NCBI RefSeq assembly: GCF_004524775.2
Contig: NZ_CP119081.1
Coordinates: 186,001-250,000 of the forward strand
Length of the DNA: 64,000 nt
Direction of reading: 5' to 3'
Origin: Helcococcus ovis
Lineage (GTDB): Bacteria > Bacillota > Clostridia > Tissierellales > Peptoniphilaceae
Below are positions 16,366-25,513 of this stretch, in pieces (position 1 is the first letter of the stretch; every line of letters begins with the position of its first letter). The notes under the pieces were generated by a model. The model saw nothing but the letters and a program-made list of their open reading frames with translations. It did not search any database and had not been told where the DNA came from. The translations under genes and the position numbers were made by a program.

Positions 16366-16995
16366 ATGAGCGAATTAAAATTAAATGCTGAGCTAAGAGA
16401 AGGAAAAGGAACCGGAGTTTCTAGAAAACTAAGAAGAGAAGAATTAGTGCCAGCACAATTATATCAAAGAGAAAAAGAAAACATTAATTTACAAGTTGTA
16501 GCAAAAGAGTTGGATAAAGTTATAATAGAAGCAGGTACTTCAACAATTATAACTTTAGTTGTAAATGGAGAAGAAAAAAATGTTTTAATCAAAGATTTCC
16601 AAAGACACCCATTTAAAAATCAATATTTACACGTTGACTTTTTAGGTGTTAATATGAATGAAACATTAAGAGTTTCAGTTCCGGTTGTATTATTAAATAG
16701 GGATGAAATCAGACTTCAACCATCAGTGTTGATGCAACAATTAGAAGAAATAGAGATTGAAACATTACCAAAAAACATGCCATCAGAAGTAATATTAGAT
16801 GTTGAAAATATGGAATACAATGATGTATTTTATGTTAAAGACTTATCTATTGTAAATGATGAAAATATTACAATTTTAACAGATTTAGAAGAAGTTGTAT
16901 GTACATTATTAGAACCTCAAGAAGAAGTTATTGAAGATGATGTAGAAGTTTCAGCAGCTGATGTTGAAGTAATTGGTAAACAAAAAGAAGAATAA
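16366..16995 (+). CDS. rplY: 50S ribosomal protein L25 / general stress protein Ctc
   Basis: A 209-residue protein of the long L25 (TL5/CTC) form that binds 5S rRNA. The N-terminal domain (about 1-90) carries 'REGKGTGVSRKLRREELVPA' and 'VLIKDFQRHP'. The C-terminal beta domain (about 95-185) ends in an acidic tail rich in Glu, Asp and Val. GGAGG precedes ATG 16366. A terminator follows at 17067. It stands apart by 70 bases from the DUF1002 gene and may have its own promoter. Confidence 0.95.
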   Translation: MSELKLNAELREGKGTGVSRKLRREELVPAQLYQREKENINLQVVAKELDKVIIEAGTSTIITLVVNGEEKNVLIKDFQRHPFKNQYLHVDFLGVNMNETLRVSVPVVLLNRDEIRLQPSVLMQQLEEIEIETLPKNMPSEVILDVENMEYNDVFYVKDLSIVNDENITILTDLEEVVCTLLEPQEEVIEDDVEVSAADVEVIGKQKEE

Positions 16996-17066
16996 AATTA
17001 ACTGTTATTTATTTAATATCAGTATTAAATAAATATTGTTGGTGAAAAATTAAAGTAACATATTGA

Positions 17067-17102
17067 GAGAATTAGAGAGTAAAATTTCTAGTTCTTTTTT
17101 AT
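17067..17102 (+). terminator. Probable terminator after the L25 gene
   Basis: AGAATTAGA and TTCTAGTTCT can pair around a short A/T loop and are followed by TTTTTT ATTTTT. It is 72 bases after the L25 stop. The rest of the 361-base gap up to 17356 holds a minus-strand terminator (17206-17242) and an ATTTTATA/TATAAAAT palindrome near 17251-17274; no gene is seen. Confidence 0.6.
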
Positions 17103-17205
17103 TTTTATCTCTTGCAAGTGCAAGGTAAAATTATGATTGAATAATGTAATTCAAAAATATCTCATAAATTTATTTGTTAAATTGATTTAAATGTATTGAA
17201 AAACT

Positions 17206-17242
17206 AAAAAAGTGAGATAAAACTAAAATCGTCTTATCTCAC
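17206..17242 (-). terminator. Terminator of the downstream NCS2 permease gene
   Basis: On the minus strand GTGAGATAA and TTATCTCAC form a perfect 9-bp stem (17212-17220 with 17234-17242), followed by six T's. It is 115 bases after the stop of the gene at 17357-18661. Confidence 0.75.
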
Positions 17243-17356
17243 CGGGGCTTATTTTATACTAATTAATATAAAATATCATATTATAATTATGTTAATATAT
17301 TTTTACCATATTTGGATATAACATTATTACTAAAACTTTTACCTTATATATAAATA

Positions 17357-18661
17357 TTAAAGTGGTAAAAACATGTATCTCAATATAAATATAAATGTCA
17401 ATACATATAATAGTGGACTAACTTTTTTATGTTGTCCTGTAGCAATATTTACTATAGTATATGAAATAATACCGAAAACGATTCCCTCTGCAATTGAATA
17501 TGTGAATGGCATTGATGCTATTGTTATAAATGCAGGAATTGCAACTGTAAAATCATCCCAATTTATTTTTTTTACTGCAGTTGACATAAATATTCCTACT
17601 ATGATAAGAGCTGGAGCAGTTGCTGATGAAGGCACCAATAGGAATAGTGGGCTTAAAAATAGAGATATAAGGAAAAAGCACCCTGTAATGACTGATGTTA
17701 GTCCTGTACGTCCACCTGCTGCGACACCGGCAGAAGATTCAACGAATGTTGTAACTGTTGATGTACCAAGTAATGCTCCTAAAGTTGTGCCGATGGCATC
17801 TGACAAAAGAGCTTTGCCGGCTCTTGGTAAATTTCCGTTTTTATCTAAAGAATTTGTTTTTGATGCTACACCTGCAAGTGTTCCAACTGTGTCAAACATA
17901 TCGACAAATAGGAATGTAAATATTGAAATCATTAGTGATGCGTTTAATATATTTGAAGGGAGTTGCACCTTAAATGCCACATTTTCCAGTCCTGATGGGA
18001 TTTTGAAAAATGTGAAATCTGAAGGGATTTTAGTAACACCCATTGGAATTCCAATTATTGTAGTTATGATAATGCCTAATAGAATAGAACCTTTTACATT
18101 TTTAGCAACTAATACTGCTGTGATAATTATTCCTAGCATTGCAAGTAATGTTGATGATTGGGTAATTTTCCCCAGTGAAAGTATTGTTGCACCGTCACCT
18201 GTTATAATGCCGGCATTGTTAAAACCTATAAGAGCGATGAAAAATCCAATTCCTACTGAAATAGATTCTTTTAAATCTCTAGGGATAGAATTAAAAATTG
18301 TTTCTCTTATTTTGAAGAATGAAAGTAAAATAAAGATAATACCTTCAAGTAAAATTATAAATAATGCCTCTTGCCATTTAAATCCATATTTTAAGCAAAC
18401 AGTATATGTGAAATATGCTGAAAGACCAATTCCCGGTGCTAGAGCAAAAGGGTATTTTGCGAATAATCCCATGATTATTGTTGCTACACCTGCCGAAATA
18501 GCAGTTGCGATGAATACACCATTAAAATCCATACCTGTTTTAGATAACATATCCGGATTTAAGAATAAGATGTATGCCATCGTCATAAAAGTTGTAAGTC
18601 CGGCGATAAACTCTGTTTTAAAATTTGTTTTATTTTCTTTTAGTTTAAAAAATTTTTCCAT
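17357..18661 (-). CDS. NCS2 family purine permease, AzgA-like (copy 2)
   Basis: A 434-residue transporter of the NCS2/AzgA group (adenine, guanine or hypoxanthine uptake). It begins 'FFKLKENKTNFKTEFIAGLT' and holds 'LAPGIGLSAYFTY', 'DMFDTVGTLAGVASK' and 'GTSTVTTFVESSAGVAAGGR', which are the family's substrate-site and NAT-like motifs. About 12-14 helices. It is a close paralog of the gene at 18721-20025, the same length and order, 60 bases apart: a tandem duplication. Small changes such as LSAYF for LNAYF may alter substrate range. No purine riboswitch is seen upstream. Confidence 0.93.
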   Translation of the reverse strand: MEKFFKLKENKTNFKTEFIAGLTTFMTMAYILFLNPDMLSKTGMDFNGVFIATAISAGVATIIMGLFAKYPFALAPGIGLSAYFTYTVCLKYGFKWQEALFIILLEGIIFILLSFFKIRETIFNSIPRDLKESISVGIGFFIALIGFNNAGIITGDGATILSLGKITQSSTLLAMLGIIITAVLVAKNVKGSILLGIIITTIIGIPMGVTKIPSDFTFFKIPSGLENVAFKVQLPSNILNASLMISIFTFLFVDMFDTVGTLAGVASKTNSLDKNGNLPRAGKALLSDAIGTTLGALLGTSTVTTFVESSAGVAAGGRTGLTSVITGCFFLISLFLSPLFLLVPSSATAPALIIVGIFMSTAVKKINWDDFTVAIPAFITIASMPFTYSIAEGIVFGIISYTIVNIATGQHKKVSPLLYVLTFIFILRYMFLPL

Positions 18662-18686
18662 AAATTTCTCCTTAATAAAATATATA

Positions 18687-18714
18687 TAAAAATAAGGATG
18701 ATAAAATCACCCTT
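18687..18714 (-). terminator. Terminator between the two NCS2 genes
   Basis: On the minus strand AAGGGTGAT and ATCATCCTT pair around a short loop and are followed by ATTTTT. It ends the first permease gene (18721-20025). Some read-through into the second is possible, since no clear promoter is seen in the 60-base gap. Confidence 0.6.
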
Positions 18715-18720
18715 AATTTA

Positions 18721-20025
18721 TTAAGCATTTAAGAATAAATATCTTAATAAAAATAGTCCTGATAATACTAGTACAAGAGGACTAATTTCTTTATATTTTC
18801 CTGAAAATACTTTTATAATTGTGTATGAAAGCACACCAAATACAATACCTTCAGAAATTGATTCTGTGAAAGGGATTGCTGCAATTGTTATAAATGCAGG
18901 GATGCCTTCTGTGAAATCTTCCCAATTAATTTTTAGTAATGGGCTTGTCATTAAAAATCCTACAATAATTAGTGCAGGAGCTGTTGCAACCGCAGGAACA
19001 AGTAAGAATAATGGACTAAAAATAATTGATAAAAGGAAAAATATTCCTGTTACTATAGCTGTTAAACCTGTTCTACCACCTTCGGCAACACCTGCTGATG
19101 ATTCAACAAATGTTGTAACTGTAGAAGTACCAAGTAAAGCACCTAATGTTGTACCGATTGCATCTGCAAAAAGAGCTTTTTCAACTCTTGGTAAATTACC
19201 ATCTTCATCAAGCATATTTGTTTTAGAAGCAACACCTGCTAGTGAGCCAACTGTATCAAACATATCTAAAAATAGCAATGTAAATAATGAAATCCAAAAT
19301 GATTGCTCTAAAATATTTTTAGGTATTGCAATTTTAAAAGCAACTTCTTGGAATCCATGAGGGATGCTTATAAGACTGAAATTTGCAGGTGTTTTTGTTA
19401 TTCCAAAAGGAATTCCTATTAATGTTGTAGCGATAATACCGATTAAAATAGCACCTTTTACTTTTCTTGCGACTAAAATAGCTGTGATTAAAATACCTAA
19501 AACTGCAACAATAGTAATTGGACTAGAAATATCGCCTACAGAAATCAATGTCCCATTTCCTGCTTTTACAAGACCGGCACTTTGGAAGCCTAGAAATGCA
19601 ATAAAAAACCCAATCCCAACGGAAATTGAATTTTTTAATGTTACAGGAATTGATTTAAAGATTACTTCCCTGAATTTTACAGCTGAAAGTAAAATAAAAA
19701 TAATACCTTCCATTAAAATAATAAATAGGGCTTCATTCCAAGTATATCCATATTTTAATACAATTGTGTATGTAAAATAAGCATTAAGACCCATACCAGG
19801 TGCTAATGCGAATGGATATTTTGCTAAAAGCCCCATTATAATACTTGCAACTGCTGCTGATAATGCTGTTGCAACAAATATTCCTTGTTGATTCATCCCG
19901 GTTTCTTTTAACATGCCAGGGTTTACAAATAGTATGTAAGCCATTGTCATGAATGTAGTGATACCAGCGATTATTTCAGTACGGATATTCGTACCATTTT
20001 CTTTAAGTTTAAAAAACTTTTCCAC
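18721..20025 (-). CDS. NCS2 family purine permease, AzgA-like (copy 1)
   Basis: A 434-residue purine permease, first of the tandem pair. It has 'FFKLKENGTNIRTEIIAGIT', 'LAPGMGLNAYFTY', 'DMFDTVGSLAGVASK' and 'GTSTVTTFVESSAGVAEGGR'. These agree with AzgA/PbuG guanine-hypoxanthine permeases. GGAGGATTATGTGG precedes ATG 20025. The 209-base gap to the divergent gene at 20235 has no purine riboswitch fold that I can see. Confidence 0.93.
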   Translation of the reverse strand: MEKFFKLKENGTNIRTEIIAGITTFMTMAYILFVNPGMLKETGMNQQGIFVATALSAAVASIIMGLLAKYPFALAPGMGLNAYFTYTIVLKYGYTWNEALFIILMEGIIFILLSAVKFREVIFKSIPVTLKNSISVGIGFFIAFLGFQSAGLVKAGNGTLISVGDISSPITIVAVLGILITAILVARKVKGAILIGIIATTLIGIPFGITKTPANFSLISIPHGFQEVAFKIAIPKNILEQSFWISLFTLLFLDMFDTVGSLAGVASKTNMLDEDGNLPRVEKALFADAIGTTLGALLGTSTVTTFVESSAGVAEGGRTGLTAIVTGIFFLLSIIFSPLFLLVPAVATAPALIIVGFLMTSPLLKINWEDFTEGIPAFITIAAIPFTESISEGIVFGVLSYTIIKVFSGKYKEISPLVLVLSGLFLLRYLFLNA

Positions 20026-20234
20026 ATAATCCTCCGAATTATTTCAGTAACATCTAACACAATTATTTTATCAAGAATAAAAAAAATGTCAATAATATTA
20101 TTAACTATATATAGTGTGTTTTTTATTTATTGAGTATAGAATATATAATATGTAGATAGGATTTTTGTGAGATAATATTTATATTTTTATTAACAATTTT
20201 ATGATTTCTTGGTATAATCAAAAAGGAGGTTTTC

Positions 20235-21380
20235 ATGATAGATAATTATAATATTTACATCTCTACTGTATTTGGATTGGAATCAGTAGTTAAAAAAGAG
20301 TGTGAAGCTTTAGGATTCAAGGATTTAAAAGTTTCAAATAGTAAAATTGAATTTGTTGGAAGTCAAAGAGATATTGTAAAAGCTAATTTATGGCTTAGAT
20401 CAGCAGAGAGAGTTTATATTAAACTTTTAGAATTTAAAGCATTAACATTTGAGGATATATATGAAAATGTAAATAACTTTGATTGGGAAAATTATCTTTC
20501 AGAAAATGGTAAAATACTTGTTTCAGGAAAATCTTTAAAATCAAAATTGTATTCTATTTCTGATAATCAGGCAATCACTAAAAAGGCGATTATTAATAGA
20601 TTGTCAAAAAAATATGATAAATCATGGTTTGATGAAACAGATGAAGAGTATAAAATAAGTATTTCAATTTTGAATGATATTGCTACAGTTAGATTAGATA
20701 CTTCAGGAGTAGGATTGCATAAAAGAGGATATAGAACTAAGCAAAATGAAGCTCCTATGAAAGAAACATTAGCTGCAGCTTTGATACAAATTTCAAATTG
20801 GAATAAAAAAAGTGATTTTATTGATTTGTTTTGTGGTTCAGGCACTATTCCTATAGAAGCAGCATTGATTGCAAAAAATATAGCTCCGGGAATATCAAGA
20901 AGTTTTGATTTTATTAATTGGAAGTTTTTTGATAAAAATATTTATAAAGAAGAAAAAATTAATGCGTATAATTCAATAAATGATAAAGATGTTAAAATTA
21001 TAGGTTTTGATATAGATAAAAAGGCTATAGAAATAGCAAAAGAAAACGCAGTAAATGCAGGTGTGGAAGAATATATAAAATTTGTAGTAAAAGATGTTAA
21101 AGATGTGGGATTACAAAATAATTTTGCCACAGTAATTTCTAATCCTCCATATGGGGAGAGAATTGGAGAAAAAGAGGATTTAGAAAAGATATATAATGCA
21201 ATATCTAAAATCACAAAAAAATACACTACACTATCATTTTATTTTATTACATCTGATGGAGATTTTGAACGCAAAATAAATATGAAATCAGATAAAAAAA
21301 GAAAGTTATATAATGGTCGGATAGAGGTTAATTATTATCAATTCTATGGACCTAGTATTTTAGATTTATTGGGAGGCTAA
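20235..21380 (+). CDS. Class I SAM-dependent 23S rRNA methyltransferase, THUMP type (RlmL/YpsC-like)
   Basis: A 381-residue enzyme. An N-terminal ferredoxin-like and THUMP region (about 1-155) binds RNA. The methyltransferase domain has 'DLFCGSGTIPIEAALIA' for SAM binding (near residue 198) and 'SNPPYGERIG', the NPPY motif of N-methyltransferases (near 305). It matches the YpsC/RlmL group that modifies guanine N2 in 23S rRNA. AAAGGAGG precedes ATG 20235. It begins a run of five closely spaced plus-strand genes to 24938. Confidence 0.92.
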   Translation: MIDNYNIYISTVFGLESVVKKECEALGFKDLKVSNSKIEFVGSQRDIVKANLWLRSAERVYIKLLEFKALTFEDIYENVNNFDWENYLSENGKILVSGKSLKSKLYSISDNQAITKKAIINRLSKKYDKSWFDETDEEYKISISILNDIATVRLDTSGVGLHKRGYRTKQNEAPMKETLAAALIQISNWNKKSDFIDLFCGSGTIPIEAALIAKNIAPGISRSFDFINWKFFDKNIYKEEKINAYNSINDKDVKIIGFDIDKKAIEIAKENAVNAGVEEYIKFVVKDVKDVGLQNNFATVISNPPYGERIGEKEDLEKIYNAISKITKKYTTLSFYFITSDGDFERKINMKSDKKRKLYNGRIEVNYYQFYGPSILDLLGG

Positions 21381-21381
21381 A

Positions 21382-22497
21382 ATGAAATTTGAGCCCAAAA
21401 TAGAAAATTTTACAAGATATGTTCAAGGAGCAAACTTCAGGTTCTTGGATGCTATGGAAGATCTTGTAAGAATTAGAGACCATAATGGAGAAATTCTTTT
21501 TGAAAATAAATCAATGAGAGATTTAATAGAAAATCTTATTATTAAAAATAAAAGAAGATTAATATCGCCTCAACTTTTTTTAGAATTATATGAAAAAAGA
21601 AAACAAGGAAAAGATTTATTAAAAAGAGAAGTAAATATTGATGGTAAATTATATTCAATAAATGCATCCCCTATATATAATGATATTGGAGATTTAGAAG
21701 GATATATCGAAGTTTTTAGAGATATAACTTCTGAAAGAAATACAACAAAACAATTATATATTGCCAATAGAAAAATTAATGAAGATATCCAAATGGCGAA
21801 GAAGATTCAAAAAAGTATTCTTCCGAAGAAAAAAAAGTATAAAAATATTTCTTTTCAATTTGCACACGTTCCTTCTGATAATTTGTCAGGAGATGTATTT
21901 GATGTTATAGAGATAACTAAAAATAAGTTTGGTATATACATTGCTGACGTTGTTGGGCATGGTATTTCTGCATCAATAATGACTATGTTTATAAGACAGT
22001 CAATGAGAAGCATAGTTCAAGAAGATGAAAATTTAAGTCCTTCAGAAACTATACAAGAATTGAAAAGTATGTTTAGTCAGCTCAATTTGGATATTAGTCA
22101 GTATTTTACAATTGTATATATGGTTATGGATACTGATAAAAAATTATTAAAATATGTTAATGCAGGACACAATTGTGCACCTATTTTATTTAATTCTTCA
22201 AGATTAGGATTTTTACAAAATTGTGGATATTTTATATCTAATTTATTTGAAAATGTTAAATTTAATGAAAAAGAATTATATTTAAACAAAGGTGATAAAA
22301 TATTAATATATACAGATGGTTTGACGGAAACTACAAATTATTTTGGAGAATTTTTTGGGGAAGATAGATTAGTAAAATGGATAAGAAAAAATCGCAATGA
22401 AAAACAATTTGTAAAAAAACTTATAAATGAAGTTGAAATTTTCAGATACAATAAACAAGTTGATGATATTGCGATATTATATTTAGAGTTAATTTAA
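21382..22497 (+). CDS. PAS domain and SpoIIE/RsbU-type serine phosphatase
   Basis: A 371-residue soluble protein. A PAS-like sensor domain (about 15-120, ending 'FRDITSERN') leads through a coiled-coil linker with '[10 protein letters not shown]' to a PP2C-like SpoIIE domain (about 155-370). Metal-binding acidic residues are in 'LSGDVFDV', '[12 protein letters not shown]', 'IYTDGLTE' and 'DDIAIL'. Such RsbU-like phosphatases act on anti-anti-sigma factors or similar partners in stress signalling. No such partner is coded nearby. It starts one base after the methyltransferase stop. Confidence 0.88.
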   Translation: MKFEPKIENFTRYVQGANFRFLDAMEDLVRIRDHNGEILFENKSMRDLIENLIIKNKRRLISPQLFLELYEKRKQGKDLLKREVNIDGKLYSINASPIYNDIGDLEGYIEVFRDITSERNTTKQLYIANRKINEDIQMAKKIQKSILPKKKKYKNISFQFAHVPSDNLSGDVFDVIEITKNKFGIYIADVVGHGISASIMTMFIRQSMRSIVQEDENLSPSETIQELKSMFSQLNLDISQYFTIVYMVMDTDKKLLKYVNAGHNCAPILFNSSRLGFLQNCGYFISNLFENVKFNEKELYLNKGDKILIYTDGLTETTNYFGEFFGEDRLVKWIRKNRNEKQFVKKLINEVEIFRYNKQVDDIAILYLELI

Positions 22498-22507
22498 GGA
22501 GTATAAA

Positions 22508-23782
22508 ATGAAAATTGATTTAAGTAAAGCTGTTTTAGAAAATAAAATTGAAGATATAAAAGAAGAAGTATTAAGAGCTCAACAAATTTTGGTTGAAGGT
22601 GAAGGTGAGGGAAGTGATTTCTTAGGATGGTTAGATTTACCAATTAACTATGATAAAGAAGAATTTGAGAGAATAAAAAATGCTGCTAAAAGAATTAGAA
22701 AAAATTCTGATGTATTAGTAGCAATAGGGATTGGGGGATCATATCTAGGTGCACAAGCTGTACTTTCAGCATTAACAAATAGTTATGCAAAAAATAAACC
22801 AGAAGTAATATTTGTTGGTAATCATTTATCTTCTACAGAAATCGTAGAATTAAAGGAATATTTAAGGGACAAGGATTTTTCAATTAATGTAATCTCAAAA
22901 TCCGGAACAACAACAGAACCGGCAATAGCATTTAGAATTTTTAAGGAATTATTGGAAGAAAAATATTCTGAAGAAGAAGCAAAAAGTAGAATTTTTGCTA
23001 CAACAGATAAGGAAAAGGGGGCATTAAAAACATTAGCAACACAAAAGGGATACGAAACTTTTGTTGTGCCGGATAATGTTGGAGGAAGATTCTCAGTTTT
23101 AACAGCTGTAGGATTATTGCCAATTGCGGTTGCAGGAATTGACATTGATGCTCTAATGCAAGGGGCAGCTGATTATAGAAAAGAAGTTTTAGATAAAGAA
23201 TTTGAAGAAAATGATGCGTTGAAATATGTTGCCATGAGAAATGTGTTATATAGAGAAGGAAAAGATATTGAAATTTTAGTAGCATATGAACCAAAATTAA
23301 AATTCTTCAATGAATGGTGGAAACAATTAGAAGGTGAATCAGAAGGAAAAGATGGAAAAGCATTATTCCCTGCAAGTGTAATATTTACAACTGATTTACA
23401 TTCATTAGGACAAATTATTCAAGAAGGTAAAAGAAATATTTTTGAAACAGTAATTTCTGTAGATACGCCAAAATATGATATTAGCATTAAATCAGATGAA
23501 GATAATTTGGATGGACTAAATTATTTAGTAGGGAAGACGGTTGATGAAGTAAATAAAGTTGCAACAAAAGCTACAGTTGATGCTCATGTTGATGGTAATG
23601 TACCAAATATTGTATTACACTTAGAAAAGATTGATGAATACAATTTAGGAAAAATGATTTACTTCTTTGAATATGCAATAGGTGTATCTGGATACGTTTT
23701 AGAAATCAACCCATTTAACCAACCGGGAGTAGAAAAATATAAAGCAAATATGTTTAAGATGTTAGAAAAACCAGGATATTAA
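22508..23782 (+). CDS. pgi: Glucose-6-phosphate isomerase
   Basis: A 424-residue glycolytic enzyme converting glucose-6-phosphate and fructose-6-phosphate. Signatures are present: '[18 protein letters not shown]' (phosphosugar site), '[15 protein letters not shown]', '[17 protein letters not shown]' and the C-terminal '[13 protein letters not shown]'. The length fits the shorter bacterial form. GGAGT precedes ATG 22508. It is coded in a run with a phosphatase and a PgpA-like protein, with no clear functional link. Confidence 0.97.
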   Translation: MKIDLSKAVLENKIEDIKEEVLRAQQILVEGEGEGSDFLGWLDLPINYDKEEFERIKNAAKRIRKNSDVLVAIGIGGSYLGAQAVLSALTNSYAKNKPEVIFVGNHLSSTEIVELKEYLRDKDFSINVISKSGTTTEPAIAFRIFKELLEEKYSEEEAKSRIFATTDKEKGALKTLATQKGYETFVVPDNVGGRFSVLTAVGLLPIAVAGIDIDALMQGAADYRKEVLDKEFEENDALKYVAMRNVLYREGKDIEILVAYEPKLKFFNEWWKQLEGESEGKDGKALFPASVIFTTDLHSLGQIIQEGKRNIFETVISVDTPKYDISIKSDEDNLDGLNYLVGKTVDEVNKVATKATVDAHVDGNVPNIVLHLEKIDEYNLGKMIYFFEYAIGVSGYVLEINPFNQPGVEKYKANMFKMLEKPGY

Positions 23783-23800
23783 TATAGAAAGAGAATATTT

Positions 23801-24340
23801 ATGGGAAAAAAAAGTAATTTAGAATCACAATATAAGCATTCAATTGAACAATTAACTCAAAAAACTAAGGAAGAACTTTTAGAAAGAGGAGTAACTATTG
23901 ATGACATAGCAGAAATAGTTATGAAACTTCAAAGTCCATATATAAAGGATTTGTCTATTGAATTTTGTAAATATTCAATTAATAAAGTATTAGAAAAAAG
24001 AGAAGTAGTAAATGCGGTTTTAACAGGAATACAATTAGATAAATTAGCAGAAAAAGATTTAATTGAAGAGCCTATTTTGAGTGTTATTAAGTCAGATGAA
24101 GGTTTATATGGAATAGATGAAATCCTTCCTTTATCAATTGTAAATTTATATGGGTCAATTGGATTAACGAATTTTGGATATTTGGATAAAGAAAAAATCG
24201 GAATAATCAAAAAAGTTGACGAAGCAAAAGCTGGAGCTGTAAATACGTTTTTAGATGATATAATTGCTGCTATAGCAGCAGCTGCAGCTTCAAGGATTGC
24301 CCATAGTTTAAGAGAACCAAATAAAAAGCATTATGAGTAA
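23801..24340 (+). CDS. PgpA/YutG family phosphatidylglycerophosphatase-like protein
   Basis: A 179-residue protein. The family block 'ERGVTIDDIAEIVMKLQ' is near residue 29, with 'REVVNAVLTGIQLDKLAE', 'SDEGLYGIDEILPLSIVNLY' (split) and 'FLDDIIAAIAAAAASRIAH' after it. These are hallmarks of the low-temperature-requirement C / PgpA fold as found in YutG of Bacillus. It may remove phosphate from phosphatidylglycerophosphate, but soluble YutG-type members are less well studied. It overlaps the RNase H gene by 8 bases. Confidence 0.8.
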   Translation: MGKKSNLESQYKHSIEQLTQKTKEELLERGVTIDDIAEIVMKLQSPYIKDLSIEFCKYSINKVLEKREVVNAVLTGIQLDKLAEKDLIEEPILSVIKSDEGLYGIDEILPLSIVNLYGSIGLTNFGYLDKEKIGIIKKVDEAKAGAVNTFLDDIIAAIAAAAASRIAHSLREPNKKHYE

Positions 24341-24938
24341 GAAATATTACGCAGTTAGAGTTGGTAGAAAAACGGGTATTTTTTCTACTTGGGACGAATG
24401 TTCAAAACAAGTTATAGGATTTAAGGGTGCAATTTATAAAAGTTTTTTAACAAAAGAGGCAGCTCAAAATTTTGTTGGAAATATTGAAAAAGTAGAAATC
24501 TCAAAAGATTCAATTAAAGATAATGAGATAATAGCTTATGTAGACGGGTCTTATAATATAAGTACCGGAGAATTTGGATATGGAGTAATTTTGCTTGATA
24601 ACCATCAAGAAATTACTTTTAATAAAGTAATTTATGATGATGAATTAAAAAATCAACGTAATGTAGCAGGCGAAGTATTTGGTTCAATGGCTGCTATAGG
24701 CAAAGCTATAGAACTAAAAAAATCTAAGATATATATTCATTTCGATTATATGGGTATAAAAGCATGGGCTATAGGAGAATGGAAAACAAATATTCAACTT
24801 ACAAAGGATTATAAAAAATTTATAGATGAAAAATCTTCTTTAATAGATATTGAATTTATAAAAGTAAAAGCTCATTCAAATAACAAATATAATGACATAG
24901 CTGATAGACTAGCGAAAAATGCGGTTGGTATAAAATAA
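24333..24938 (+). CDS. Ribonuclease H with N-terminal viroplasmin domain
   Basis: A 201-residue enzyme that cuts RNA in RNA/DNA hybrids. The N-terminal hybrid-binding (caulimovirus viroplasmin) domain is at about 3-47 ('YYAVRVGRKTGIFSTWDEC'). The RNase H domain from about 65 has the D-E-D-D catalytic set in 'AYVDGSYN', 'VAGEVFGSMAA', 'YIHFDYMGI' and 'NDIADRLAKNA'. It has no usable Shine-Dalgarno apart from sequences within the upstream gene and overlaps it by 8 bases, so translation is probably coupled. Its stop codon starts the large hairpin at 24936-25005. Confidence 0.93.
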   Translation: MSKKYYAVRVGRKTGIFSTWDECSKQVIGFKGAIYKSFLTKEAAQNFVGNIEKVEISKDSIKDNEIIAYVDGSYNISTGEFGYGVILLDNHQEITFNKVIYDDELKNQRNVAGEVFGSMAAIGKAIELKKSKIYIHFDYMGIKAWAIGEWKTNIQLTKDYKKFIDEKSSLIDIEFIKVKAHSNNKYNDIADRLAKNAVGIK

Positions 24939-25005
24939 AATTCCCATTGATGCCACGAGTCCTCGCTCCGTAAGGAGCTGCGGAGGTGGCTATATGGGAA
25001 TTTTA
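24936..25005. terminator. Long bidirectional hairpin between RNase H and mscL genes
   Basis: AAAATTCCCAT (24937-24947) pairs with ATGGGAATTTT (24994-25004). Inside are further pairings GCCAC/GTGGC, CCTCGC/GCGGAG-like, and GCTCC-GTAA-GGAGC with a GNRA tetraloop. It is flanked by A's and T's and serves both convergent genes. It is unusually large and GC-rich for this sequence. Confidence 0.75.
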
Positions 25006-25030
25006 TTTTATTATGATAAAACTATTTTAA

Positions 25031-25396
25031 TTATTTATTTTTTAATAAATCTCTAATTTCAGTTAATAAAACTTCTTCTTTTGAAGGAGCTGCTGGAGCT
25101 TCTTCTTTTGGTTTTTGAGTTTTGTTATAAGCTTTAACTATTACAAACATCACAAATGATACTATAAAGAATGTAATAACTGCATTAATAAAATTACCAA
25201 TCATAAATGTAACGCCTGCTATAGTAATTTGTAATTTTGAAAAATCAATACCTGCTGTTAAAGCACCTACTAAAGGCATGATTAAGTTATCTACTAAAGC
25301 TTTAACTACTGCTCCAAAAGCACCAGCCATGACTACAGCAACTCCTAATCCTAAAACATTACCTTTATTTATAAATTCCTTAAATTCTTTTAACAT
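25031..25396 (-). CDS. mscL: Large-conductance mechanosensitive channel
   Basis: A 121-residue channel that opens under hypo-osmotic shock. 'EFKEFINKGNVLGLGVAVVMAG' covers the N-terminal amphipathic helix and first transmembrane helix; a second helix lies near residues 62-85, and a charged C-terminal bundle ends 'LLTEIRDLLKNK'. The start is ATG at 25396, after AGGAGG; an in-frame ATG 51 bases earlier lacks a ribosome site and would add an atypical N-terminus. It is monocistronic. Confidence 0.95.
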   Translation of the reverse strand: MLKEFKEFINKGNVLGLGVAVVMAGAFGAVVKALVDNLIMPLVGALTAGIDFSKLQITIAGVTFMIGNFINAVITFFIVSFVMFVIVKAYNKTQKPKEEAPAAPSKEEVLLTEIRDLLKNK

Positions 25397-25513
25397 ATTC
25401 TCCTCCTTTCTGTATATTTTATACCCATTATATTTATATATACACATAATGTCAACATAAAAGTTGATTATGACATATTATTATTATAAAATATGATAAA
25501 GGAGTATGCTTTG

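Noticed and set aside
17373-18689. A 438-codon plus-strand open frame opposite the NCS2 permease gene
   Set aside because: It is antisense to a clear transporter gene, its translation has no recognisable domain, and similar shorter shadows occur opposite the paralog. It reflects codon bias of the real gene.
20026-20234. Purine riboswitch upstream of the NCS2 genes
   Set aside because: The conserved loop sequences of the purine aptamer are not found on the minus strand here.
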